Assembly (NCBI GenBank): GCA_900548895.1
Contig: URLZ01000003.1
Location: forward strand, 44,886-108,885
Length of the DNA stretch: 64,000 bases
Direction of reading: 5' to 3'
Source: an uncultured Akkermansia sp.
Lineage (GTDB): Bacteria > Verrucomicrobiota > Verrucomicrobiia > Verrucomicrobiales > Akkermansiaceae
The notes under the pieces were generated by a model, which was not told the origin of the DNA, did no database searches, and worked only from the letters and a program-made list of their open reading frames with translations. This document shows, piece after piece, positions 14,306 through 23,656 of this stretch (the stretch's first letter is position 1; each line of letters starts with the position of its first letter). The position numbers and the translations under genes were made by a program.

Positions 14306-17300
14306 TTATTTGTCTTCGACGACGTCGAGCTCCGAGATGGCGCCGTAGTCGCCGCCGTCGTGCGAGGAGAGCGCCACGAGGCGGACGTAGCGGGCGTTCG
14401 CCGGGGCGAAGAAGAGCGCCTGCTGCACGCTGTTGTTGTTGCTGAAGGTGCCTCGGGCCACGGGCTTGCCCCAGTTCTGGCCGTCGAGGCTGGCGTAGAC
14501 CTCGTAGTCCTTGATGCGGCCCTCGGGCATGGGGGCACCCTGATAGGTGATGCCCTTGAGCTTGCGCTCAACACCCATGTCGATGCGGATGTCGTGCGGG
14601 TAGCTCGCGACCGTCACCCCGCGCATGCTGTGCCAGTAGGTGTTGGGGTTGCCGTCGAGCAGGTTGCGCGCGGCGCCCCCCTCCGGCAGCTCGGAACTGA
14701 CGTAGTTGATGGTGAAGAGCGCGTGCGGCGGGTACTCGCCGACGATGCGGTTGATGATGGGCGTGAACTCGGCCACGGCGGCGTAGGGCTCGCCGGCCTG
14801 CATGGGCTCCAGACACTTCATCTTGACGTACTGGGCCGTCTTGTAGTCGGGCATGAGCACGGACTGCTCGTTGTCGCCGTCCGCCATCTCAAGCTCGCAG
14901 TCCGGTTTCTCCGGCCAGGTCTTGCCGTCTTCGGAGAGGTAGAAGGCCAGCTTGCGCACGCGGGAGGAGGTGCGGGCCTGACGCGGCGTGATGGTGATGC
15001 CGCGCAGCTCGGAGAGCACGCCCAGATCGATGACGACCTCATGCGGGTACTGGGCGACGTTGGGCTCGTGCCACTGGGAGTGCCAGTAGGTGTCGCGGCG
15101 CCCGTCGATGAGGCTCCACGGAGACTCGTTGCGCCCCGAGGTGCTGGAGCAGGAGACGATGCGCAGCAGGTTGTCGGGCCTCCACGCGTCGAAGTGCTGG
15201 AGCGCGGTCGCCGAGTCGAGGCTGCCCTCGGAGTTGGCCCAGGCGCGGATGTAGCCCTCTTCGCGCAGCAGGAAGGGCTGGCTGTAGTTCATCTCCGTAC
15301 CGTCGGGCAGGATGAGGTGAATCGTCGCATTGCGGCTCGCACAGCTCGCCTTCACGTAGCCGAGCTCATCGCGCGAGAGCGTGACGGCACCCGTCAGCGG
15401 CAGGGCCTTGCGCCCGATCTCCTCAGCCTTGTCGCCGGGAAGCAGCGGGCGGAGGGAGAAGACGAAGGTCGTCGGCGTCGAGAGCGGGATGTCGCGCGCC
15501 AGCGGGATCGGGCCGCAGGAGGCGCCGCCCAGACCCAGCGTCAGCGCATCCACCGAGAGCACGGTGGCGTTGGCTCGCTCGAGCTCGTCGGGGTGCGGCG
15601 CGGCGAAGAGGGCCTGCGGCGTGTAGGGCAGGGCAGAGAAGTTCATCGTCTCATCCGTCGAGGCGGCAACGAGAAGGCCCGCGCCCTGCGCGTCGGTGAC
15701 GGCCACCCACTGGGTGTCCATGCGGTTGCCCATCTCCATGGGCCGCGGGTAGTCCTCCACCATGTCGTTGACGGTGCTGTGGTAGATGCCGACGGGGGAG
15801 CCGGTCTTGCGGTCCGGGTAGTTTTCACCGGGGCCGCGGCCGAGCCACTCGACCTTGTTGAAGCGCTCAGGCAGCTTGAGGATGAAGCCGAGCTTGGGCA
15901 GCACGAGCTTGTCATCGCTGGGCAGAATGCCGGCCTGCACGCTGATGTAGCCGTTGGGCATGATGGTGTAGACCATGCGCGTCGTGAACTTGAAGTCCTT
16001 CTCGGTGATGGGCCCCTGATCGCTGACGCTGAAGTACCCGGCATCGTATTCGCGGCTGTCGAGCGACTCCTTGCGCGTGCCCTGGCTGGTGACGTCGCAG
16101 GAGATGCGGACCACGCCGTTCTCCAGGCGCTCGACGAGCATGGGCGAGGCCTTGTGCACGAGGTTGCGCAGGCCGTTGTTCAGCCACTGGTTCATGGCCC
16201 ACTTGTCATTCGCGAGCGGGGCTCGGAAGGCGTTGAGGTGCAGGGTGGCCTTCTCGCCGATGATCTGCTGGCCGTTGACGATGTAGTTCTTGATGCCGCC
16301 GGTGGCCTTGTCAAAGCAGACGGAGAAGGCCGGGCCGATGACGAGCATCTGGCTGTTCTGGTTGCGCACCTCCGTCTTCGTGTTGGCCGGCAGCTTCATG
16401 ATGCGGCTCTTGGCGACAAAGCCCGTGAGCTCCTCCGGCAGGCTCAGTTGCTCGGTGGCGACCACGTAGCCCTTGTCGGCCCAGGCCGTCTTCTCGCGCA
16501 GGCCCAAATTGACGGTGAGGTAATAGTGGCAATCGGGGCGAAGGGTATTGAGCTTCAGCGCGCTCTTCGGGATCGTGAGCGTGGCGTTCTGCAGGGGGGC
16601 GCAGGGCAGGGTGAAGCTGCCGCCGGCGGCGAGGCCGCTGCCCTCTTCGCGAAGCTCCCAGCTGCCGTCGTATTCACCGAGATCGGTGAAGAGGTGCTTG
16701 TTGCGGATGTTCACGACGATGCCCTGGCCGTCCGGCGTCTCGCCGCCGTAGCGGAACTCGGCGTTCTGCTGCGCCTTGCGCACTTCGTTGTAGATCGGCG
16801 TGGGCGTGCGGTCGCTGTAGATGACGCCCTTGATGCAGAAGATGCCGTCGTTGGGGTATTCGCCGTGGTCGCCGCCGTAGCTCTGGCGCACGATCTTCGT
16901 GCCGTCGGGGCGGGTGATGACCTGATCATAGCTCTGGTGAATCCACTCCCAGATGCCGCCGCCGATGATCGAGTCGCTCGAGTCAATGGCCTCCCAGTAG
17001 TCGGCGAGGTTGCCCATCGCGTTGCAGAGGATGTGGGCGTATTCGGAGATGTACCAGGGCTTGTCGAGCTTGCGGGCGGCCGTCTCGCGCGCCCAGTTGA
17101 CGCTCGGGTACTGGTTGGAGTGCAGGTCGGCCAGATCGTTGTTGCGCTCATACTGCGTCAGGCGAGAGGGGTCGCGCTGCTTGATCCAGTCGCGCACGGC
17201 GGCAAAGTTGGCGCCGGGGCCGGCCTCGTTGCCGTAGGACCAGATGACGACGCAGGGATGGTTTTTGCTCTGTTCAACCATGTTTTTGTTGCGCCAGACG

Positions 17301-18733
17301 TGCTGCGCCTTCCACTCGGCGGGGTGCGAGAGGGACTCGGCGCCGTAGTAGTAGCCGTGCGATTCGATGTTCGCTTCGTCGCAGACGTAGATGCCTAGCT
17401 CGTCGCAGAGCTCGTAGAAGTAGGCCGGCTGCGGGTAGTGCGAGTTGCGGATGTGGTTGATGTTGCCGCGCTTCATGAGCAGGAGCTCCTGCCGGCACTC
17501 CTCCTTCGTGACGGTGTGGCCGTTGGCGTGCTGGCTCTCGTGGCGGTTGACGCCCTTGAGCTTGACGGGCATGCCGTTGACGAGGAAGCGGCCCTTGACG
17601 AGCTTCACGTCGCGGAAGCCGATCTTGCGCGAGATGGTCTCGGTGACCTCGCCGCGCCCGTTCTTCACGTAGATCATGAGGCGGTAGAGGTTCGGCTTCT
17701 CGGCGCTCCACAGAGCGGGCTTGGTGATTTCGGCGGCGAGGGTGACGCGCACCTCGGCGTCCTTGCCCACCTGTTTCGGCACGTCGCCGACGGGCTTGAG
17801 GTCGGCCACCTTGCTGCCGTCGAGATTCAGCAGCTCGGCCTCAACGCTGAAGGGGCAGTCGCTGCCGAAGCGGTTGCGGATGTCGGTCTCGACCTCCAGA
17901 GTGCTGCGGCTGTAGTCCGAGAGGCCGTCGGCCTTCTGCGGGAACTTGGTGTGCACGAAGAAGTCGCGCACGTGCACCTTCGGCGTGCTGTAGAGGAAGA
18001 CGTCGCGGAAGATGCCGGAGAGGCGCCACATGTCCTGACACTCGAGGTAGGAGCCGTCGCTGTAGCGGTAGACCTCGGCGGCGATGACGTTTTTGCCGGG
18101 CTTGACGTAGGGCGTGATGTCAAAGACGGCCGCAGTGCGGCTGTCCTTCGAGAAGCCGACTTTCTGCCCGTTAATGTAGAGGTAGAAAAAAGAGTCGACG
18201 CCGTCAAACTGCACGAAGACCTCGCGGCCGTTCCAGTCCGCCGGCAGATCGAAGTCGCGGCGGTACGAGCCGACGGCATTCGGCTCCGTCTTGGGCGTCG
18301 TGTACTTCTCCTCATCGTCGTTGCGCGGCGGAGTCATGACGCGCGGCCAGTCGCGGATGAAGGTGTAGCGCTGGTTGCTGTAGATCGGGGTGCCGTAGCC
18401 GCGCATCTGCCAGTTGCTCGGCACGTCGATGGTGGCCCAGCTGCTGACGTCCGTCTCGGGCTTGTAAAAGTCCGCGGGGCGGCTGGCGGGATCCGGCGAC
18501 CAGTGAAACTTCCAGTCACCGTTGAGCGAGCGGACGAGCGAGGAGTCCTCGCGCGTGCCCTTCAGAGCTTCGTCTCGGTTGGCAAAGGGGTAGAAAAAGG
18601 CGCGCGAGTCCTCGCGCCCCTGGCTGAGATTCTGGGGGTTTTCCCAGTCAGGGTTGGGTTGATACGCCTCCTGGCCGAGCACCAGCGACCCTCCCAGAGC
18701 GAGGACCGCCGTCATGGTCTTGAGCATGTTCAT
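14306..18733 (-). CDS. Secreted GH2 beta-galactosidase-like enzyme with two C-terminal discoidin (F5/8 C) domains
   Basis: 1475 residues. A signal peptide (about residues 1-20, ending GSLVLGQ) precedes the LacZ-type core: sugar-binding domain, immunoglobulin-like domain, the TIM barrel with acid/base Glu503 in WSYGNEAG and nucleophile Glu564 in YISEYAH, then the beta-galactosidase small-chain domain (LGRGPGENYPDRKTG). The last 300 residues hold two coagulation factor 5/8 type C-like domains (each with a DGxxxTYWHS motif), which usually bind glycans. Probably releases beta-galactosides from complex polysaccharide or mucin-type glycans in the periplasm or outside. Much longer than LacZ (1024). 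A promoter ends 9 nt upstream of the ATG. It stands alone, with no regulator or transporter beside it. Confidence 0.93.
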   Translation of the reverse strand: MNMLKTMTAVLALGGSLVLGQEAYQPNPDWENPQNLSQGREDSRAFFYPFANRDEALKGTREDSSLVRSLNGDWKFHWSPDPASRPADFYKPETDVSSWATIDVPSNWQMRGYGTPIYSNQRYTFIRDWPRVMTPPRNDDEEKYTTPKTEPNAVGSYRRDFDLPADWNGREVFVQFDGVDSFFYLYINGQKVGFSKDSRTAAVFDITPYVKPGKNVIAAEVYRYSDGSYLECQDMWRLSGIFRDVFLYSTPKVHVRDFFVHTKFPQKADGLSDYSRSTLEVETDIRNRFGSDCPFSVEAELLNLDGSKVADLKPVGDVPKQVGKDAEVRVTLAAEITKPALWSAEKPNLYRLMIYVKNGRGEVTETISRKIGFRDVKLVKGRFLVNGMPVKLKGVNRHESQHANGHTVTKEECRQELLLMKRGNINHIRNSHYPQPAYFYELCDELGIYVCDEANIESHGYYYGAESLSHPAEWKAQHVWRNKNMVEQSKNHPCVVIWSYGNEAGPGANFAAVRDWIKQRDPSRLTQYERNNDLADLHSNQYPSVNWARETAARKLDKPWYISEYAHILCNAMGNLADYWEAIDSSDSIIGGGIWEWIHQSYDQVITRPDGTKIVRQSYGGDHGEYPNDGIFCIKGVIYSDRTPTPIYNEVRKAQQNAEFRYGGETPDGQGIVVNIRNKHLFTDLGEYDGSWELREEGSGLAAGGSFTLPCAPLQNATLTIPKSALKLNTLRPDCHYYLTVNLGLREKTAWADKGYVVATEQLSLPEELTGFVAKSRIMKLPANTKTEVRNQNSQMLVIGPAFSVCFDKATGGIKNYIVNGQQIIGEKATLHLNAFRAPLANDKWAMNQWLNNGLRNLVHKASPMLVERLENGVVRISCDVTSQGTRKESLDSREYDAGYFSVSDQGPITEKDFKFTTRMVYTIMPNGYISVQAGILPSDDKLVLPKLGFILKLPERFNKVEWLGRGPGENYPDRKTGSPVGIYHSTVNDMVEDYPRPMEMGNRMDTQWVAVTDAQGAGLLVAASTDETMNFSALPYTPQALFAAPHPDELERANATVLSVDALTLGLGGASCGPIPLARDIPLSTPTTFVFSLRPLLPGDKAEEIGRKALPLTGAVTLSRDELGYVKASCASRNATIHLILPDGTEMNYSQPFLLREEGYIRAWANSEGSLDSATALQHFDAWRPDNLLRIVSCSSTSGRNESPWSLIDGRRDTYWHSQWHEPNVAQYPHEVVIDLGVLSELRGITITPRQARTSSRVRKLAFYLSEDGKTWPEKPDCELEMADGDNEQSVLMPDYKTAQYVKMKCLEPMQAGEPYAAVAEFTPIINRIVGEYPPHALFTINYVSSELPEGGAARNLLDGNPNTYWHSMRGVTVASYPHDIRIDMGVERKLKGITYQGAPMPEGRIKDYEVYASLDGQNWGKPVARGTFSNNNSVQQALFFAPANARYVRLVALSSHDGGDYGAISELDVVEDK

Positions 18734-18742
18734 ACGAGACTA

Positions 18743-18771
18743 CTACTAGCAGAAAGGGGGGGAGCTTTCAA
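18743..18771 (-). promoter_or_regulatory. Promoter of the GH2 gene
   Basis: Minus strand TTGAAA (18771-18766), 17-bp spacer, TAGTAG (18748-18743), then 9 nt to the ATG. Leader of at most 2-3 nt predicted. Confidence 0.6.
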
Positions 18772-18892
18772 GAAAAAAGAGCCTTTCGGACAGATTGTGC
18801 GGCGCTCTTTGTGTCATCGGCGCCATCTCCGGGTGCGGCGGGAAACTTTTTCTCGCAGGGGGGGCTTTTCGGGCTGAGGCAGCGCCGAGGCG

Positions 18893-18920
18893 AAAAAAGC
18901 CGCCCCAGGCGGGGCGGCTT
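18893..18920 (-). terminator. Terminator of the siroheme-decarboxylase-like gene
   Basis: 8-bp GC-only stem (gccgcccc/ggggcggc) with a short loop, followed on the minus strand by six T, about 50 nt past the stop codon. Confidence 0.85.
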
Positions 18921-18968
18921 TGAAACAGGAGAATCTCAGGGAGACTGGGGAATCTCAGGGAGAGGTGT

Positions 18969-20126
18969 TCAGCTCGCGCTTCCGGCGGCTTCGTGCTCGC
19001 TGAGCCAGCGGGTGTAGCGGCGCGGGTCAATTTCGCTCGGCCGCACTTCGGAGCGCAGGCTCCAGAAGACGGCGGTGTGGCGCACGCGGATGCCGCAGGC
19101 GGCGAGGTGCGCGTCGATGGCGGCCTTGTGCTCCAGCACGCCCTCGCGGCTGCGGCTGTGCACGACGCCCATGATCTGCGCGCCGCCGAAGCGCTCGCCG
19201 CCGCTGCGCCAGTAACAGTGCGTCATGCAGATGTGGCGCCCGCACTCGGCGCCGGCGCGCTCCTCCTCCCCGGGCTCGACGGCCCAGTGGAAGAGACCGC
19301 TGGCCCCCGTGCCGCCGGCGCTGCGGTTGCGGCGGTTGGTGTGGTCCAAGAAGGTGGCGAAGCGGCCGATGACGCGGCGGCGATCGAGATCTTCAGCCAT
19401 GCGGTTGAAGTCCTCGGGAGCCATGCCGATGGCCCGCGCACGGGCGGCCCAGGGATCGGGAACGAACTCGTCGGGCCGCAGGCTCTCCTTGAGCGTGAGC
19501 AGCACCTGCCACTCCTGCTCGCTGAGCTCGGGGCGCGCGGGGCGCTGCATCACCGGCGGAGTCTCAAGCTTGTCACCCGGGCGCAGCCCCGCACGGCGCA
19601 CGTGCCCGACGCCCAGCGCAAACATGCCGACAACGGGCAGCGGGGCAAAATCCTCCGCACCGATGATGCCGGCCAGCAGGCGGCAGTGCGAGGTGACGCT
19701 GCCGTAGCCCGTGGGTACCTTGAGCGTCGTCCAGAGGCGGTAGTCGCTGCCGGGGGAGGCGGCGTTGTCCGCCTCACGGATGACGACGTGCCCGGTGAAG
19801 GGATCATTGTCCCGCAGCCAGTCGTAGGCGGCCTCCAGCCGCTCCTCCGGCAGCTTCCAGGCGACGAGGGCGCCGTCGGCCAGGCTGGTGGAGAGCAGCG
19901 TCTGGCGCACGCGGCGGATGGTGCCGGCGCGCAGCATGGCGCTCAGGCGCTCGATGACGAGCTCTTCCGGCAGCTCGCAGGCGCGGGCAATGGCGAGAAA
20001 GGGGCGGGGGTTGAAGCCGTTGATGCGGTCCTCCGCCACGGCGAGAATGCGGCGGTTGACGGCGTCACTGCTGCCGGTCGGGATGGCGGACTCGGTGAGG
20101 TCCGCCTCGGGTGCTGGTGGAATCAT
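18969..20126 (-). CDS. Tandem AsnC/Lrp-like protein resembling siroheme decarboxylase (AhbA/AhbB, NirDL)
   Basis: 385 residues in two similar halves, each a winged helix plus an Lrp-like alpha/beta domain. Half one has a segment resembling the family's REHxYNLWFT signature (IREADNAASPGSDYRLWTTLKVPTG). Half two has RRRVIGRFATFLDHTNRR, resembling the GRxGAVxxHRxxG motif. AhbA-AhbB and NirD-NirL pairs convert siroheme to didecarboxysiroheme for alternative heme or heme d1 synthesis; here both would be in one chain. No other siroheme or heme d1 gene is nearby, so the role is inferred from sequence pattern alone. It could be a heme-responsive regulator. The start at 20126 is the first ATG that gives a domain-sized N-terminus. 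Confidence 0.65.
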   Translation of the reverse strand: MIPPAPEADLTESAIPTGSSDAVNRRILAVAEDRINGFNPRPFLAIARACELPEELVIERLSAMLRAGTIRRVRQTLLSTSLADGALVAWKLPEERLEAAYDWLRDNDPFTGHVVIREADNAASPGSDYRLWTTLKVPTGYGSVTSHCRLLAGIIGAEDFAPLPVVGMFALGVGHVRRAGLRPGDKLETPPVMQRPARPELSEQEWQVLLTLKESLRPDEFVPDPWAARARAIGMAPEDFNRMAEDLDRRRVIGRFATFLDHTNRRNRSAGGTGASGLFHWAVEPGEEERAGAECGRHICMTHCYWRSGGERFGGAQIMGVVHSRSREGVLEHKAAIDAHLAACGIRVRHTAVFWSLRSEVRPSEIDPRRYTRWLSEHEAAGSAS

Positions 20127-20403
20127 GGCGGTCGTCGAAGGGCGGTCGTCGGGGGAACTCGGGTGAGAGGGTGAGAGGGTGAGGAGGGGGAGGTTTCGGA
20201 CGGGCGTGTCGCGGGTCCGGGCGCTCCGCGGGCGGTGGGTGTAGGCCGTCGCTCGGGAAGCGCAGGGGGGGCAGCGGCGACCCTTGCTCGGGCGTCTCCT
20301 GCAGCGCCGGTTCGTCGGGAATGGGTTTAGCTGATCCGAATTTGGCTGGGGAGCTTTTGAGGCGTGTATGCGTTTGAGCCGCGTGTCCGAGCTCGGCGCT
20401 GCA

Positions 20404-21834
20404 TCAGGAGCGCTCGCGCTCCATCTGCTCGATGCGCTCGAGAGCCTCGCTGAGCTGCGCCTCCGCCTTGCGGACCTGCTGGTACAGCCCGAGGTAGACC
20501 TGAAGAAGCGCCGGGCGACGCCCGCGCCGCGGAACATTCGGATCAATCCCCGCCTCCTGCAACAGCTTGAGATGTTCGTCAACCTCGCGCTGCCGGGAGC
20601 GGAGCTGCTCGCGGAGCTCTTCAACCTCGGCCAGTGCTCGGCGGATGTACTCCGGCTTGCGCCCGCGCTTGCGCGGTGCGGCGGGCGCCTTCTCCTGCCT
20701 TGGGGCGGCGTAGGGGGCAGCTGCGCGGCTCATCGGGGAACGGGAGACCTTTGCCGCGGGGGAAGCGGGTGCCTCGGCGTCCAAAGCCTCCGGGGTCTCG
20801 GCCGCGGCGCTGCTCATGGCGGCGTCCTCGGCGTCAGAGCGGGCGCCGTCAGCAGACTCCGAACGGAGAATCAGAACCTCCGGCTCCGCGAAGGTAACCG
20901 ACGCATCCGTATTGTCGTCAGCGGTTGGTGCATCGTTAGCGACCGTGGTCACGCCCTCGCGCGAGCCGTCGACGGCCTCCTCCGCCTCCTCGCCGGGCTC
21001 GGGATTGACGGTGCCGTGCCACGTGAAGAGCGTCGGATCATAATCCTCGCGGGCCCGCTCGGCGATGAGCCGGGCCTGTTCGCTCGTATCCGTCAGGGCA
21101 AAGAGTGCCGAGCCCGATCCGCTCATCATCGCGGCGCGCACCCCGGGCTGGCAGAGAAGCCAAGACTTCAGCAGCCCGACGAAGGGGTATTTCGCAAAGA
21201 CGGGGCGCTCCAGATCATTGACAAGGCTGATGCCCGACACCTTCTGCACGCCGTAGGGCAGGCCGCGAACGCGCCGCGCGTCGTGCAGGCGCTTGTAGGC
21301 GTCGGGCGTCGAGACGCCGAAGATCGGCTTGAGCACGACAATGGGGCTGCGCCAGTTCGCCAGCGCCTCATCGGGCGCCACGATCTCGCCTCGCCCCGTG
21401 CAGCGGCTCGGCACCGGGTTGAGGAAAAAGGGAACGTCACTGCCGATGGCGGCGGCCATGGCCGACAGCTCGCTGAGGTCGTAGCCCGTCCCGAGTATCT
21501 CGTTGAGCGCGAGCAGCGTCGTGGCGGCATCGCTGCTGCCGCCGCCGAGCCCGGCCCCGTGCGGAATCCGCTTGCGCAGGCTGATGCGGCGGCGAACGGG
21601 GCGCCCGTAGGCCTTCTCAAACTCGCGCACGGCGCGCATGACGAGGTTGCTCTCATCGACGGGCAGGCTCGCATCATCGCAGACCAGCTCGGCGGCGTCC
21701 GCCGGGCTGAACTCCAGCTCATCGGCCAGATTCAGCCGGGCCATCAGCAGATCGACCTCGTGGTAGCCGTCGGGGCGCTTCGAGAGAACGCGCAGAGAAA
21801 GATTGATCTTTGCCGGTGCCGCGTAGATGCTCAT
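20404..21834 (-). CDS. ispE: 4-diphosphocytidyl-2-C-methyl-D-erythritol kinase with a long C-terminal extension
   Basis: 476 residues. Residues 1-285 are a complete GHMP kinase of the MEP isoprenoid pathway: the N-terminal APAKINLSLRV with the catalytic lysine, the ATP-binding PHGAGLGGGSSDAA loop, and the C-terminal MSGSGSALFAL motif. IspE is normally about 285-300 residues. Here about 190 more follow in the same frame: an acidic/Ala-rich low-complexity stretch, then a basic region with RKRGRKPEY and RRGRRPALL (AT-hook-like) around two predicted coiled coils (VEELREQLRSRQREVDEHLKLLQ and VRKAEAQLSEALERIEQMER). The start at 21834 is favoured because a TTGACG/TAGATT promoter ends 6 nt before it. 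Confidence 0.92.
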   Translation of the reverse strand: MSIYAAPAKINLSLRVLSKRPDGYHEVDLLMARLNLADELEFSPADAAELVCDDASLPVDESNLVMRAVREFEKAYGRPVRRRISLRKRIPHGAGLGGGSSDAATTLLALNEILGTGYDLSELSAMAAAIGSDVPFFLNPVPSRCTGRGEIVAPDEALANWRSPIVVLKPIFGVSTPDAYKRLHDARRVRGLPYGVQKVSGISLVNDLERPVFAKYPFVGLLKSWLLCQPGVRAAMMSGSGSALFALTDTSEQARLIAERAREDYDPTLFTWHGTVNPEPGEEAEEAVDGSREGVTTVANDAPTADDNTDASVTFAEPEVLILRSESADGARSDAEDAAMSSAAAETPEALDAEAPASPAAKVSRSPMSRAAAPYAAPRQEKAPAAPRKRGRKPEYIRRALAEVEELREQLRSRQREVDEHLKLLQEAGIDPNVPRRGRRPALLQVYLGLYQQVRKAEAQLSEALERIEQMERERS

Positions 21835-21840
21835 GCCCAT

Positions 21841-21869
21841 AATCTACACCAATTCTGAACTGACGTCAA
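21841..21869 (-). promoter_or_regulatory. ispE promoter (leaderless)
   Basis: Minus strand TTGACG (21869-21864), 17-bp spacer, TAGATT (21846-21841), 6 nt to the ATG at 21834. Confidence 0.7.
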
Positions 21870-22053
21870 CCGATGAGAGCGCCCGCCCGCCAAAAAGAGC
21901 GCGCAGGAAATCCCCGGCAAGCGGTGAGCCGGCCGCGCCGAGAAGCGGAGAGGGTTGCGAAGCCCCGCGCTGCCGCCGGCGCCGCAGGAAGCCGACGCGG
22001 CTCGAATAGGCCGGGCACGGAAAAAATAACCGCCCTGAAAACTGAAATTGGAC

Positions 22054-22080
22054 TTGCAAAACCCGAGCGGCTATTATAAG
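22054..22080 (+). promoter_or_regulatory. guaB promoter (leaderless)
   Basis: TTGCAA (22054-22059), a short 15-bp spacer and TATAAG (22075-22080) inside the AT-rich tattataag, then 7 nt to the ATG at 22088. Confidence 0.6.
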
Positions 22081-22087
22081 CTCCGCT

Positions 22088-23545
22088 ATGGCAGAAATTC
22101 AGCTTGGACTTACATTTGATGACGTGCTCCTGCTTCCGTGCCTGAGCTCCATTCTTCCCGGCGAGGCCGACCCCTCTTCTCAGCTCCTGTCGGGTTTCCC
22201 GCTCCGACTCCCGATTCTCTCCGCCCCCATGGATACCGTGACGGAATCCGACATGGCCATCGCCATGGCTCGCGAGGGCGGCCTCGGCGTGATTCACCGC
22301 AACAACCGCATTGACGATCAGGCCGCCATGGTGGCCAGGGTCAAGCGCTTTGAGAATGCCGTGATCACCCGCCCCATCACGGTGAGCAGCGACATGCGCC
22401 TCAGCCAGGTCAAGAGCATCATGCTCGAACACGGCTTCTCGGGCTTCCCCGTCGTGGATGCCGACAACAAGCTTCAGGGCATCATCACCGGGCGCGACAT
22501 GCGCGTGTTCGACGGCCATGACCTCGACACCATGCACGTGGCCGACGTGATGACGCCGCTGGCCCGCCTCATCACCGGCGCGCCGAACACCACGCCCGAG
22601 GAGGCCCGCAAGATTCTCTACCGCAACCGCATTGAGAAGCTCCCGCTCGTCGATGAGAACGGCCACCTCGCCGGCCTCATCACCGACACCGACATCCGCA
22701 AGCGCGAGGCCTTCCAGGAGTCGACGAAGGACGACTTCGGCCGCCTGCGCTGCGGCGCCGCCGTGGGCCCGGGCCCGGAGTTCCTCGAGCGCGCTCAGGC
22801 CCTCGTTGAGGCCGGTGCCGACGCTCTCTTCATCGATGCGGCCACGGGCCACACGACGCGCGTGCTCCACGTGATCGAGAAGCTGCGCGAGAGCTTTGAC
22901 CTGCCCGTGGTGGCCGGCAACGTGGTGACGCAGGAGGGCGCCCGCGACCTCATCTCCGCCGGCGCCAGCGCCATCAAGGTGGGTGTGGGGCCGGGCTCCA
23001 TCTGCACGACGCGCATCATCTCCGGCGTCGGTATGCCGCAGTTCACCGCCATTCAGGAGGTGGCGAAGGTGGCCCGCCCGGCCGGCGTCTCGGTGATCGC
23101 CGACGGCGGCATCCGCTACTCCGGCGACGCCGTCAAGGCCCTCGCCGCCGGTGCCGACCTCATCATGATGGGCGGCATGCTCGCGGGCTGTGAGGAAAGC
23201 CCCGGTGCCGTCGTGCACTATCAGGGCCGCAACTTCAAGACCTACCGCGGCATGGGCTCGCTGGGCGCCATGCGTGCCGGATCCAGCGACCGCTACGGCC
23301 AGAACGCCAGCGGCAAGCTGGTGGCCGAGGGCGTTGAAGCCCGCGTGCCGTACAAGGGCATGCTCGCCGACGTCATCTTCCAGCTCGTCGGCGGCCTGCG
23401 CTCCGGCATGGGCTACCTCGGTGCCAAAAACCTTCAGGAGCTGCGCGAGCACGCCCGTTTCGTCCGCATCACGACAGGCGGCCTCAAGGAGAGCCATCCG
23501 CACGATGTGACGATCACGGAGGAGCCCGGCAACTACAGCCGCTGA
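22088..23545 (+). CDS. guaB: Inosine-5'-monophosphate dehydrogenase
   Basis: 485 residues, normal length. It oxidises IMP to XMP, the committed step of guanine nucleotide synthesis. The N-terminus has TFDDVLLLP. Two CBS domains (about residues 93-205) interrupt the TIM barrel. The catalytic Cys306 is in GPGSICTTR, and the flap has [10 protein letters not shown]. No frameshift or missing residue is seen. The GH16 gene follows 111 nt downstream without a visible terminator, so some readthrough is possible. Confidence 0.97.
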   Translation: MAEIQLGLTFDDVLLLPCLSSILPGEADPSSQLLSGFPLRLPILSAPMDTVTESDMAIAMAREGGLGVIHRNNRIDDQAAMVARVKRFENAVITRPITVSSDMRLSQVKSIMLEHGFSGFPVVDADNKLQGIITGRDMRVFDGHDLDTMHVADVMTPLARLITGAPNTTPEEARKILYRNRIEKLPLVDENGHLAGLITDTDIRKREAFQESTKDDFGRLRCGAAVGPGPEFLERAQALVEAGADALFIDAATGHTTRVLHVIEKLRESFDLPVVAGNVVTQEGARDLISAGASAIKVGVGPGSICTTRIISGVGMPQFTAIQEVAKVARPAGVSVIADGGIRYSGDAVKALAAGADLIMMGGMLAGCEESPGAVVHYQGRNFKTYRGMGSLGAMRAGSSDRYGQNASGKLVAEGVEARVPYKGMLADVIFQLVGGLRSGMGYLGAKNLQELREHARFVRITTGGLKESHPHDVTITEEPGNYSR

Positions 23546-23656
23546 TCCTCGCCGTCGCAAATCCTGCTGCGCTCAGAGGCAGCGGAACCCCCGCCTCCGG
23601 CCCCCCTCTCGCCTTCCCCTGTCTCTTTTCTCTTCCCCCATCCCCACACCTCTCCC

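Noticed and set aside
14132-17398. 1088-codon open frame on the plus strand
   Set aside because: It lies wholly antisense to the GH2 gene. High-GC genes with G/C-rich third positions keep antisense frames open. The translation is Val/Ala/Asp/Gly-rich without domains.
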